A stretch of 62,837 bases of DNA, from NCBI GenBank assembly GCA_950096985.1, contig CATNBA010000009.1:1-62837 (forward strand), in the 5' to 3' direction. Below are positions 54,288 to 62,476 of this stretch, in pieces. The first letter of the stretch is position 1. Every line of letters begins with the position of its first letter. Under the pieces are notes generated by a model. That model was not told the DNA's origin and ran no database searches. It worked only from the letters and a program-made list of their open reading frames with translations. This stretch comes from an uncultured Candidatus Melainabacteria bacterium (GTDB lineage Bacteria; Cyanobacteriota; Vampirovibrionia; Gastranaerophilales; Gastranaerophilaceae). Position numbers and translations under genes: made by a program.

Positions 54288-54358
54288 GGTTCCGGAAAAA
54301 ATATTTTTCTGTTACTAAACGGAACCTTAACGGAACTTCTAGAGGAACCAAACGGAAC
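54288..54358. promoter_or_regulatory. array of CGGAAC boxes, downstream side of the Mor-like gene
   Basis: GGTTCCG (54288-54294, inverted) is followed by CGGAAC at 54320, 54331 and 54353 and AGGAAC at 54343. The direct copies start 10-12 bp apart, about one helical turn. They run into the last codons of the Mor-like gene. They look like repressor operators or transposase end-binding sites. Confidence 0.6.
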
Positions 54359-54674
54359 TTTTATTTTTTACCATTTTTCCTTCAACATGTTCTTTAATTA
54401 CTTTATAAACATATCTGGTGGTTGTTTGACATTCTCTTGCAAGTTTGTTGTAATTATCTGTAGCTATATAATTATCTATAATGTATTGTCTTTTATATGC
54501 TTGGTTGCAATGGGCATGGATAGAAAATTTCTGTCCAGCCGCACGGAACATTAATTTCTTTGTTGCTTCTAAGCCAATGATAGAGCATAGATATTGCAAA
54601 TCTTCGGTTGGCAAATTATCTTCTGTAATGTATTTTGCCCATGCGGGTTCTTCAGGTTCTTGGCGTCTAATCAT
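54339..54674 (-). CDS. Mor-like HTH transcription regulator
   Basis: A 111-residue protein. Residues 20-50 (N-L-P-T-E-D-L-Q-Y-L-C-S-I-I-G-L-E-A-T-K-K-L-M) fit the Mor activator family of Mu-like phages, in which a dimerisation helix follows this motif. The C-terminal 60-95 region has an HTH, with Y-I-I-D-N-Y, N-K-L-A-R-E-C-Q-T-T-T-R-Y-V-Y-K-V-I. It is divergent from the MuA-like gene and flanked by CGGAAC boxes on both sides. In Mu the place next to A is held by the c repressor, so this gene may repress or activate the transposition genes. Homology is moderate. Confidence 0.65.
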   Translation of the reverse strand: MIRRQEPEEPAWAKYITEDNLPTEDLQYLCSIIGLEATKKLMFRAAGQKFSIHAHCNQAYKRQYIIDNYIATDNYNKLARECQTTTRYVYKVIKEHVEGKMVKNKSSVWFL

Positions 54675-54748
54675 ATTATTCCTTTAATTTTGGTATGTAG
54701 CTTTTCATCTGACAGAGTTACACTTACCCCTTTTCTTTATTATAGTAC

Positions 54749-54781
54749 AAACGGAACCAAATTCGGTTCCGTTTAGTTCCG
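54749..54781. promoter_or_regulatory. CGGAAC operator cluster between Mor-like and MuA-like genes
   Basis: AAACGGAACC (54749-54758) and its inverse GGTTCCGTTT (54765-54774) form a 10-bp inverted repeat with a 6-bp spacer, followed by a third, inverted copy GTTCCG (54776-54781). TATAAT for the Mor-like gene lies at 54743-54738 on the minus strand, and TACAAT at 54801-54806 could serve the MuA-like gene, so the boxes sit between and over both promoters. The leader from 54807 to 54941 holds no ORF I trust. Confidence 0.65.
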
Positions 54782-54941
54782 TTTTAAAAAATTTTCTTAG
54801 TACAATAAATATTTTGTTTTTTCAATATCAGAAAAACAATGTTTTTGTGGGTTTGAAGTGGCAGTTGTTGATATGTTTCGATATGGATACATTGACTACA
54901 CATATATCTCAAGCAGAGTTAATGTGTGAGAGGAGATAATT

Positions 54942-56912
54942 ATGCAAAACTCAAGTGATTACTGGATTACAACTAAAGAACTTGCACAAATTAAAGGTGT
55001 ATCTGAAAGAGCAGTTCGTAAGGCAATAAGCAAAAATAAATATGTTATAAGAAAATGCTCAAAATCTTACGAAATTCTGGTAACATCTTTGGAAGAAAAT
55101 GTTAGAGAAAAAGTAACATCAAGCAAAGAAAAACCTGCCCAACTTATACCGATAAGTTATATAGTACCTGAAGCTCAAAAGAAATTGGCTCTTGCAAAAT
55201 ATGATTTAATCAAAAAATGGGATGAATATAGAAATACCAAGAAAAATAAAACAATTGCTGGAAAAGATTTTATTGATGCATACAACAGTGGCTGTATTTG
55301 TAATGATTTGTTTAATATTGTCGGCAAAGTTGCTATTGGAACAATTTATGAATGGCATAAGAAACTCCGTTTTAATAATGATGATTGGCACTGTTTGATT
55401 AACAACTATACGTTTGGCGAAAAAACTAAAAAATCTAATTTATCTGAAGAAGAAAAGTCTGAACTTTTGAAAAATCTTCTTCATCCAAACCAGTTAAACA
55501 TAGGAAAAGCAATCAAATATACAAAAATGGCATTAACTCACCGTGGATTTAAAAATTTGTGCTGCGATTTAACATATAGAAGATTTGCCAACAATTACAA
55601 AAATGAACATTATAACATTTGGGTTGAGGCAAGAGAAGGTAATAAAGCTCTGCACGATAAGGTTTTACCATATATCACAAGAGATATTTCAAAACTGGAA
55701 GTCGGGGATGTTATTGTTGGCGATGGTCACAAATTAGCATTTTTTGTTAAGCATCCATATAAAGGGACTTTTGTAAGACCGACTTTGGTTGCTTATCAAG
55801 ATTGGAAATCAGGCGGTTTTGTCGGGTTTGAAATTATGTTGGAAGAAAATACTCAATGCATTGCAAGTGCATTAAGAAACTCAATAATAAATTTAGGTAA
55901 GGTTCCAAAATATGTTTATCAAGACAATGGTAAAGCTTTTAAGGCAAAATATTTTATCGAAAATGGAATAACGGGATTATTTACCAATCTTGGTACTCAG
56001 CCGATTTATGCAAAACCCTACAATGCAAAGGCAAAGCCTATTGAAAGGCTATTTAGAGAGTTGCAAGATAGTTTTGAAGTAATACTTCCATCTTATACTG
56101 GCACAAGTATCGTCAAAAAGCCTGCTCAATTAAAAAGAAACGAAAAACTTCATAAAGAAATTTTTAAGGTCAATATTCCAACAATAGAGCAAGTTGTAAG
56201 AGTTCTTGAGATTTGGTTGCAAAAATATCATTACGAACAAAAATGTCCACATATTGAAGATAAAACAATAGGCGAAGTTCTTGAAAGCGGTAGAGGTGAA
56301 GGGATTAATATTGATACTTTAGATGACCTTATGATGGCTCGTGAAATTAAAAACATTTACAGAAACGGGATTTTATTTCTCAAAAATAATTATTATGACG
56401 AAGCGTTATTTGGTTATAAAAAGAAAGTAATTATTAAATACAGCTTGTTCGATTTGAGCTCAATTAAGGTTTACAAATTAAACGGGGAATTTATATGCAC
56501 CGCTAAAAGAGTTGAACCTGTTCACCCGTTAGCAAATTATTTGGGCGAAGCAAAAGACATAGAAGACTTAAAACAAAAAACAAAATTAAAGAAACAGTTA
56601 GAAAAAAGAACGGAACAAGAATACATAAATCATCTAAAACGAAATCAGGTTTATACTCCACTATTAACAATGGATTTACCTGAGAAACAAAAAGAGGATG
56701 AGATAAAACAATTCAGCCTTGAAGTTAAAGCGGATTTCCAAGCAGAAAATTTAAACGGCTGTTTCAAAACAAGATTTGAAAAGTATGAGCACTTGATTAA
56801 GAAAGAAAATCTTACCAAAAGTGAACAAGACTGGATTGCAGAATATAGATTAACGGATGAATACGAACAAATATATGGCGAAGAAGATAATAAGGAGGTA
56901 TTTAATGCGTAA
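54942..56912 (+). CDS. MuA-like DDE transposase
   Basis: A 656-residue protein in the MuA/TnsB-type integrase-like superfamily. N-terminal residues 8-45 are a Mu-type HTH (W-I-T-T-K-E-L-A-Q-I-K-G-V-S-E-R-A-V-R-K-A-I). The catalytic core spans about residues 250-385 with D261 (V-G-D-G-H), D328 (Y-Q-D-N-G) and E368 (K-P-I-E-R-L-F). A beta-barrel-like region and a charged C-terminal helix follow. It should cut and join transposon ends with the help of the downstream ATPase. GAGAGGAG is the ribosome-binding site. It overlaps the ATPase gene by 8 bp. Identity with phage MuA is low. Confidence 0.88.
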   Translation: MQNSSDYWITTKELAQIKGVSERAVRKAISKNKYVIRKCSKSYEILVTSLEENVREKVTSSKEKPAQLIPISYIVPEAQKKLALAKYDLIKKWDEYRNTKKNKTIAGKDFIDAYNSGCICNDLFNIVGKVAIGTIYEWHKKLRFNNDDWHCLINNYTFGEKTKKSNLSEEEKSELLKNLLHPNQLNIGKAIKYTKMALTHRGFKNLCCDLTYRRFANNYKNEHYNIWVEAREGNKALHDKVLPYITRDISKLEVGDVIVGDGHKLAFFVKHPYKGTFVRPTLVAYQDWKSGGFVGFEIMLEENTQCIASALRNSIINLGKVPKYVYQDNGKAFKAKYFIENGITGLFTNLGTQPIYAKPYNAKAKPIERLFRELQDSFEVILPSYTGTSIVKKPAQLKRNEKLHKEIFKVNIPTIEQVVRVLEIWLQKYHYEQKCPHIEDKTIGEVLESGRGEGINIDTLDDLMMAREIKNIYRNGILFLKNNYYDEALFGYKKKVIIKYSLFDLSSIKVYKLNGEFICTAKRVEPVHPLANYLGEAKDIEDLKQKTKLKKQLEKRTEQEYINHLKRNQVYTPLLTMDLPEKQKEDEIKQFSLEVKADFQAENLNGCFKTRFEKYEHLIKKENLTKSEQDWIAEYRLTDEYEQIYGEEDNKEVFNA

Positions 56913-57594
56913 ATTATTTGTAAAAACCCATAATGTCAAAAACTTCGTAGAATTAATGAACAACCTTATTGATAAATCTAATGAAGTTCCAAAAATGGGA
57001 TTAGTATATGGTGATCCCGGATTAGGTAAAACCAGAGTCGCAGTTTGGTGGGCAAATAGAAATGATGCGGTTTATGTTAGGGCTCAAAACAACATGACAA
57101 GTCACGGAATACTGGAAAAAATTGTTGAAGAACTGGGTGAAGCTCCGTCTAAAAAATCTACAGATTTAATAAAACAATGTATTGCACATTTAAGACTCAA
57201 TCCACAAGTTATCATCATTGATGAGGTTGACTATCTTATAGGTCGTTTTAAAACAATTGAAACATTAAGAGATTTACACGATTTAACAGGAGCGCCTGTT
57301 GTATTAATCGGAATGCAAGAAGCCAAAACAAAACTTGGGAAATTTAGGCACCTATATGACAGAATTTCTGAAATTGTAGAATTTAAAACTTTTTCCAAAG
57401 ACGATATGGAAGTTATTGTTGAAGAATTATCCGAAATTAAAATAACAGACGAGGCAAAAGAAATATTTTTTGAAAAATCAAACCGTTTTCGTCAAGCAAT
57501 TAAAGGCATTGCAACCTTAGAAAATTTAGCAAAAACAAACGGATTAAATAAAATTGATGTAAAACAAGTGAAAGGGCTAACCATTGAAAAATAG
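56905..57594 (+). CDS. MuB/TniB/IstB-like AAA+ ATPase
   Basis: A 229-residue ATPase. Walker A G-D-P-G-L-G-K-T at residues 36-43, Walker B V-I-I-I-D-E at 102-107, and a sensor region V-V-L-I-G-M-Q-E near 129-136, followed by R-I-S-E-I-V-E-F. MuB-type proteins polymerise on DNA, select targets and activate the transposase. The C-terminal half is helical. I start at ATG 56905 because a perfect AAGGAGG lies upstream; the frame can be extended to 56857 but that lies inside the transposase gene. Confidence 0.9.
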   Translation: MRKLFVKTHNVKNFVELMNNLIDKSNEVPKMGLVYGDPGLGKTRVAVWWANRNDAVYVRAQNNMTSHGILEKIVEELGEAPSKKSTDLIKQCIAHLRLNPQVIIIDEVDYLIGRFKTIETLRDLHDLTGAPVVLIGMQEAKTKLGKFRHLYDRISEIVEFKTFSKDDMEVIVEELSEIKITDEAKEIFFEKSNRFRQAIKGIATLENLAKTNGLNKIDVKQVKGLTIEK

Positions 57595-59227
57595 AGATTT
57601 AATTATAAAATCAGCAAGAAGATTAGATAAATTCACTCTTGATGATATAATCTTGGTTTCAGAGATTGATGAACAAGAAGTCGCAGATATTTTATCAGAA
57701 TTATTAAATGAAAAAATTGTCGTAAAAAACAATAATACTTACTTCTTTAATATCAAAAACAAAAGCAAAAATGGTAAGATAGCCTTCGAAACGGAGATTG
57801 AACCAATCATAATTGAAAAAGAAGAAGGTTATGATTATTTTCTCACCCTGAACAAAGAAACCCAAGAACGTATCAGAAGTTATATTGATTTGCTAAACTT
57901 TGTAAATCAAGCAGGTGGCAAAAATCTAAAACAACTAGTTGAATTATTTAATCAAACATCGGGTTACAAAAATATTTCTCTTTGTACATTGGGGCGGATA
58001 CGAACAAATTATAAAAGATATGGTTTTAAAGGTATTTTACCTTCATATAGTAAAGGTAATGTTGAATGTTCCATACCTGATGAACTATACAATTATTTTA
58101 AAAAATATTATTTAACTAATCAGAAATTGTCGGCAACAGATGCGATTTATCAAGCTCAAAAACAATTACAAGCAGAACAAAAAATCGAGCAACCTTATGC
58201 ACATACATCCGGTGCATTCTTGAGAAAATTAAAATCAGAATTTAAACCGCAACAAATTGAATATTTTAGAAATAACATAGTTCCACCCAAAGAAAAATCA
58301 GAAACTAAAAAAGAAATAAAAGAGCCTTTGGATATGCTATTTAAGGATGCAGCAAAAATATATTTTAACAGACTAAAAACAGAAAATAAGTTTGAGAGAA
58401 TAATGCATCAGAAAACAGATTATAAAAACCACTTGAAAGAATATTTTGGAGATTTACGGATAAGAGAAATCACAAATAAAGTTGTGGCAAGGTTTAAACA
58501 AAAACAATTTGATAGCGGATATCAGCTTATTTCTGTAAATATTTATATTTTAACTCTTAAAAATATTATTAATGCCGTTTGTCCTAAAACAAATTATCTT
58601 GTATCAAGAAGTAAAAGTCTTAAAGAAAATACTTATGCTATGGATATGAATTTATTAACCGAAAATCAAATTTCAAAATTACTGGACATTTGTTATAAAA
58701 AATATCCTGAAGCCTATCCGATATTGTACATTTCCTTATCTACAGGGGCAAGTATCCCCGAGTTATTGGGATTAACTTGGGATAGAATTGATTTTAGAAA
58801 TGAAATAATTTTTCTAAAATACTTTCTATATGGTGATAAACTCGTTATGACTAAATGCAATTCTACAATGCGTAGATTGAAAATAGATTGGAATATTTGT
58901 GAGGATCTTGAGTACAAATACCATATATCAGATCCTGAACCTAATGATTTTATTTTTAGATTTGAGAGTAATAAACAACCTCAACAGTATATCGAAGAAA
59001 ATGTTTTGCAACCCTTAGCAAAAGAAATTGGTGTTTCAAAATTAAATCCGAGTGATGTTCAACATAATTTTGTTAATATGTGTATTAAACAAAATATTCC
59101 GCTCACATATATTCAAAAATCACTTGGGTACTATGGGATAACCAATTTTGTTAAGGTATATCGAAATTTAATAGAACAACAAGAAGAAGATTATTATAAT
59201 CCGCTTGATAAGATTTTGAAAAAATAA
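57584..59227 (+). CDS. fusion of Mu-transposase-like DNA-binding region with degenerate tyrosine recombinase
   Basis: A 547-residue protein, starting at TTG 57584 with AAAGGG upstream and overlapping the ATPase gene by 11 bp. Residues 1-55 resemble a winged helix. Residues 95-225 (T-L-G-R-I-R-T-N-Y-K-R-Y-G-F-K-G and later K-L-S-A-T-D-A-I) look like the end-binding HTH region of MuA/TnsB transposases. Residues 250-335 match a core-binding SAM-like domain and 355-530 a phage-integrase fold. In that fold the catalytic set is mostly lost: Arg I is Ser390 in T-G-A-S-I-P-E-L-L-G-L, the HxxR motif is S490-D-V-Q493 and the second His is Tyr516. K424 and Tyr526 remain. So it probably binds DNA rather than cutting it. 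Confidence 0.75.
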   Translation: MKNRDLIIKSARRLDKFTLDDIILVSEIDEQEVADILSELLNEKIVVKNNNTYFFNIKNKSKNGKIAFETEIEPIIIEKEEGYDYFLTLNKETQERIRSYIDLLNFVNQAGGKNLKQLVELFNQTSGYKNISLCTLGRIRTNYKRYGFKGILPSYSKGNVECSIPDELYNYFKKYYLTNQKLSATDAIYQAQKQLQAEQKIEQPYAHTSGAFLRKLKSEFKPQQIEYFRNNIVPPKEKSETKKEIKEPLDMLFKDAAKIYFNRLKTENKFERIMHQKTDYKNHLKEYFGDLRIREITNKVVARFKQKQFDSGYQLISVNIYILTLKNIINAVCPKTNYLVSRSKSLKENTYAMDMNLLTENQISKLLDICYKKYPEAYPILYISLSTGASIPELLGLTWDRIDFRNEIIFLKYFLYGDKLVMTKCNSTMRRLKIDWNICEDLEYKYHISDPEPNDFIFRFESNKQPQQYIEENVLQPLAKEIGVSKLNPSDVQHNFVNMCIKQNIPLTYIQKSLGYYGITNFVKVYRNLIEQQEEDYYNPLDKILKK

Positions 59228-59236
59228 GGAGCAATT

Positions 59237-59665
59237 ATGAAAAAGCAAATGTTGGCAGAGTCTGCTGCAAATCTATATATTGAAAAATTTATGACATTAG
59301 AAACTATTGCAAAACAATTAAACGTAAGCGAAAGAACACTTCGACGTTGGAAAGCAGAGGGTAATTGGGATGCAAAAAGATTTAACTATATTCAATCAAA
59401 AACAACATTTCATGAGGATTTGTATAGTTTTGGCAAAAACCTTTTAGATTCAATAATGACAGATATGAAAAACGGTGAAAAAGTAGAGCCCTCAAGAATG
59501 TACACCTTAACTAAAATTATCAATATGCTCAAAAATGTAAAAACTTATGAGGATAAGGTTAAAAACGAACAATTTTTACCAGAGGTTCAAAAATCAGAAG
59601 GTTTATCACCTGATATTATCAAAGAAATTGAAGAAAAGATTTTAGGTATAACTTATGATGGATAA
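59237..59665 (+). CDS. HTH protein like Mu gp27/DUF1804 or small terminase
   Basis: A 142-residue protein. Residues 5-42 read as an HTH with a terminase-small-subunit look: A-A-N-L-Y-I-E-K-F-M-T-L-E-T-I-A-K-Q-L-N-V-S-E-R-T-L-R-R-W-K-A-E-G-N-W. The rest is helical and charged and ends K-I-L-G-I-T-Y-D-G. Proteins of this type in Mu-like phages are DUF1804 or gp27-like. It follows the recombinase fusion by 9 bp with AAGGAG, and it is the last gene of the transposition operon. It may bind DNA ends or act as regulator; no packaging gene is present. Confidence 0.6.
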   Translation: MKKQMLAESAANLYIEKFMTLETIAKQLNVSERTLRRWKAEGNWDAKRFNYIQSKTTFHEDLYSFGKNLLDSIMTDMKNGEKVEPSRMYTLTKIINMLKNVKTYEDKVKNEQFLPEVQKSEGLSPDIIKEIEEKILGITYDG

Positions 59666-59786
59666 AATTTGTTATAAGACGAGTTTTAAGGGTTAAAACA
59701 TCTTCCGATAAGTATTTTATATAAATCAGATTTACCCCACCTTAACAAGCGAGTTGAACACTTTTTGAACGGGGTTTAATCATTAT

Positions 59787-60017
59787 TTAAACCAAAGAAT
59801 CTTTATTCCCTTCCGCTTGAATAAAAAACGCATTCAAAAAATCAGCTTCTGCTCTTAAATTTTTAATAATCGGAGTTAAATTGTATAACTCTTCTATTTC
59901 TTGTTGTGTGTCGCAAAAATAATCAGCCACAACTGCGATGTTATAAACCGCTTCAGCTTTTTTACTTAATAACTTAAACTCTTTGTCCGTAATATTAAAA
60001 CCACTAACTTCTTTCAT
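59787..60017 (-). CDS. small protein of unknown function (76 residues)
   Basis: A 76-residue, helical, acidic protein (M-K-E-V-S-G-F-N-I-T-D-K-E-F-K-L-L, then Y-N-I-A-V-V-A-D-Y-F-C-D-T-Q-Q-E-I-E-E-L-Y). A strong AGGAGG lies before the ATG. No domain recognised. It sits between the transposition operon and the defence genes, on the opposite strand from the former. A short inverted repeat with GGTTTAA arms lies after its stop. It might be a cargo gene, or a relative of small antitoxin-like proteins, but nothing shows this. Confidence 0.6.
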   Translation of the reverse strand: MKEVSGFNITDKEFKLLSKKAEAVYNIAVVADYFCDTQQEIEELYNLTPIIKNLRAEADFLNAFFIQAEGNKDSLV

Positions 60018-60111
60018 AATCTATCCTCCTTTTTGACACACAACACATTAGCGACAAAGATAGAGGAATGCTAGTGAAGATAAGAAAGAAGTTACATATA
60101 GACACAAAAAT

Positions 60112-61116
60112 TTATTCTTCAATAGTTAATAATTTTATGTTTTCTTTTGAAATCATATCAGCAAGTTCTTCTTCTGTTGGAAGAACCGTTTTATATTTAC
60201 TTGCAAAAATCTGTTGGCTTTCTTTTAACACAGAATATTTAACCATTGTTTCAGACTTGTCTGTGCATAAAATTATCCCTAAAGTTGGGTTGTCGTCAGC
60301 TCCACGCTTTAATTCATCAAACATTCTGACATACATATCCATTTGTCCAATATCAGCATGAGTTAGTTTTGTGGTTTTTAAATCAATTACAACAAAACAT
60401 TTTAGGATGTAATTATAGAAAACCAAATCTGCATAGAAATGGTCTGTTTCGGTGCTAATTCTGAATTGACGAGCTACAAAACTAAACCCTTTGCCAAGTT
60501 CAAGCAAGAATTTTTGCAAATTGTTGATTAAAGCTGTTTCTAATACGCTTTCTTTACCTTCAATATTTTCAGGCAAGTCAAGGAATTCTAAAACATATGG
60601 ATCTTTTATAAATTCATTTGTGTCAATTATCATAGGTAAACACTTTTCAGTATCATTCTGCACTTGTGTTGATAAAAGTCTATGATAATAACCACTTTTT
60701 ATGTTTCTCTCTAGTTGGCGATAAGACCAATTCTGTGATGAAGCTTCTTTTAAATAGTAATCACGTTCGCTAGAATTATCTATGCGTAAAATTCGGGCAA
60801 TGTTTGACCAACTCAAATTCGCTAGACACTGTCTGTCGAATTCAGGATATGTGATATAAAATTGGCGCATGTTCTTTAAATTCGCTTCTGAAAAACCTTT
60901 GCCAAAAGTATCCGTAAGGTATTTCGACAAATTTTCAATAAGCTTTGTTCCATATTCTGCTCTTGAACTTCCACCTTGTTCTTCTTCAACAATACGCTGA
61001 CCGATTTTCCAATAAGTTTCGACCATAATGGAATTAACCGAATGATAAGCTTTCGCACGAGCAATATTAAGTAATTCAGCTATATCATTATAAATTTTAG
61101 AAACTTCATTTGCCAT
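60112..61116 (-). CDS. DUF1016/YhcG-family PD-(D/E)XK nuclease
   Basis: A 334-residue protein. The N-terminal DUF1016_N part (Y-W-K-I-G-Q-R-I-V-E-E-E-Q near residues 35-47, F-S-E-A-N-L-K-N-M-R-Q-F-Y near 75-87, L-S-W-S near 101) is followed by a nuclease part with Y-A-D-L-V (D230) and V-V-I-D-L-K-T-T-K (D245 and K247). These are the metal-binding residues of a PD-(D/E)XK fold. The family is common in phage-defence islands and next to restriction-modification genes; a general function is not fixed. No restriction-modification gene is adjacent. A copy of its 5' end lies beyond AbiH at 62271-62375. Confidence 0.9.
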   Translation of the reverse strand: MANEVSKIYNDIAELLNIARAKAYHSVNSIMVETYWKIGQRIVEEEQGGSSRAEYGTKLIENLSKYLTDTFGKGFSEANLKNMRQFYITYPEFDRQCLANLSWSNIARILRIDNSSERDYYLKEASSQNWSYRQLERNIKSGYYHRLLSTQVQNDTEKCLPMIIDTNEFIKDPYVLEFLDLPENIEGKESVLETALINNLQKFLLELGKGFSFVARQFRISTETDHFYADLVFYNYILKCFVVIDLKTTKLTHADIGQMDMYVRMFDELKRGADDNPTLGIILCTDKSETMVKYSVLKESQQIFASKYKTVLPTEEELADMISKENIKLLTIEE

Positions 61117-61165
61117 GAATACCTCCGAATAGCTTTATTTTAGCATAAATAAAGATTTATGGCTT

Positions 61166-62233
61166 TTATATGTTGCTCAATTGAACTTCTTTTTGTTGGA
61201 CTAGAATGCCTCTTTCAGGGTCATCCTGTTTAATAAATCTGACTTTTGTCATAACTTCTTCTTCGCCAATTATTAAATCAATATTACTCTGCATTCGTGC
61301 CAATGCTTCTTCATCGTGATAATAAATATTTATAATAGATTTTTCCCTTGCTAAAAGTATATGCTTTAAAATATTATGATCAGTTTTATCAAGAGAATGT
61401 CCAATTATATGAAATCTAGGAATATACATTTTTTTAGGATATTTTAGTTCATTTAATAGTTCTTGATATGACTCAATTGTTCCATATTTATGTCTTTGAT
61501 GATGTTTTTTAAATATATTAAATTCAACAGGAATCTGCTCATTGTCAAAACTATGAGTTCCTAAAACTAAATTGCAACAATCCTCATTATTTATTTTCCC
61601 ATGTATATATACTGCTTTTGTTTTTATTCCACAAGTATTATGGTTGAAATTGATTTTATAAAGTTGTTCGCAAGTATCTGTATAATTAAAATTTAATAAA
61701 CTTACACAATCACTATTAAGGCGTAATTTATATTTAGGTGCATTTTGTATTTTTTGAGTTTCTTCTATTAAATATTTTTCAAATTCTTTTACAAAATCCT
61801 GAAGTTGATTATATAAAAAATTAATAAAATCTTTAATTGGCACATTATAGCAATCACCCCTAAAAAAAGAATCAGGTTTTCTAAAATATTTTCTAGATTC
61901 GTCAAAATTAAATCCTTCACAATCTTTTGCTATCCAAAATGCTATATTTTTATATCTTTCATCTGAAACACTGTTTTCAAAATATGACAATTCACTTAAT
62001 TTTACAATTACATTATAAATCTCATTTTCAAGATCAATCCATTTGTCACCAGACAAAATTTTATTTAAAAAGTGCTTAGCCCAAACATTGTTATATAAGA
62101 AGTTGTGACTTTTATCTACCCCCACACTTCTTGTAGTACTGTATTTTTCTTGATAATATTTCAGAAAATCCTCATATTTTGTATCTAAGCCATGTGCTAA
62201 ATCAAATCCATTCCCTAAAATCAAAATATCCAT
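61166..62233 (-). CDS. AbiH-family abortive-infection protein
   Basis: A 355-residue protein. The AbiH signature is at the N-terminus: I-L-I-L-G-N-G-F-D-L-A-H-G-L at residues 3-16, then Y-E-D-F-L. It resembles a nucleotide-binding loop. Further in are L-L-N-F-N-Y-T-D-T-C near 183-192, H-G-K-I-N near 215-219 and I-G-H-S-L-D-K-T-D-H near 280. AbiH in Lactococcus lets infected cells abort phage growth; the mechanism is not known. I start at ATG 62233 with GAGGTG upstream. It lies between two direct copies of the DUF1016 5' region. Confidence 0.9.
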   Translation of the reverse strand: MDILILGNGFDLAHGLDTKYEDFLKYYQEKYSTTRSVGVDKSHNFLYNNVWAKHFLNKILSGDKWIDLENEIYNVIVKLSELSYFENSVSDERYKNIAFWIAKDCEGFNFDESRKYFRKPDSFFRGDCYNVPIKDFINFLYNQLQDFVKEFEKYLIEETQKIQNAPKYKLRLNSDCVSLLNFNYTDTCEQLYKINFNHNTCGIKTKAVYIHGKINNEDCCNLVLGTHSFDNEQIPVEFNIFKKHHQRHKYGTIESYQELLNELKYPKKMYIPRFHIIGHSLDKTDHNILKHILLAREKSIINIYYHDEEALARMQSNIDLIIGEEEVMTKVRFIKQDDPERGILVQQKEVQLSNI

Positions 62234-62270
62234 TTTGCCACACCTCAAACTATCCCAAACAGAATAAAAC

Positions 62271-62375
62271 TTTTTTCGAAGAAATATTAAGTATTTTTGT
62301 TATATAGCTATAAATTTTAGAAGCTTCATTTACAATGAGTATCTTCGCCACCCTTTATCTTAACATAAACAAAAA
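62271..62375 (-). pseudogene. decayed second copy of the DUF1016 gene start and leader
   Basis: Minus-strand sequence here aligns with 61150-61050, the promoter side and first codons of the DUF1016 gene. In the remnant the start codon is ATT in place of ATG, and the following codons give V-N-E-A-S-K-I-Y against A-N-E-V-S-K-I-Y of the intact gene, then lose similarity after about 22 codons. The upstream part (TTTGTTTATGTTAAG against TTTATTTATGCTAAA) is also shared. The two copies are direct repeats flanking AbiH. Confidence 0.7.
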
Positions 62376-62476
62376 CAGGAATTACGCACAACCTTTTTAT
62401 AACAATTAATATATTGGAACAAAAAAGGATCACTCGTCATATTCATGGTAAGATTATAAAAAAAATAGGGGTGTAA

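Noticed and set aside
54124-54351. 75-codon minus-strand frame after the Mor-like gene
   Set aside because: Its start lies in the CGGAAC array inside the Mor-like gene, no ribosome-binding site and no family-like sequence.
54942-59665. CRISPR-associated transposon (CAST)
   Set aside because: TnsB/TnsC-like genes exist, but no TniQ, Cas12k, Cascade gene or CRISPR repeat is visible.
59666-60111. Right terminal inverted repeat of the Mu-like element
   Set aside because: I looked for CGGAAC boxes or an inverse of the 54150-54180 sequence and found none; the end may lie elsewhere.
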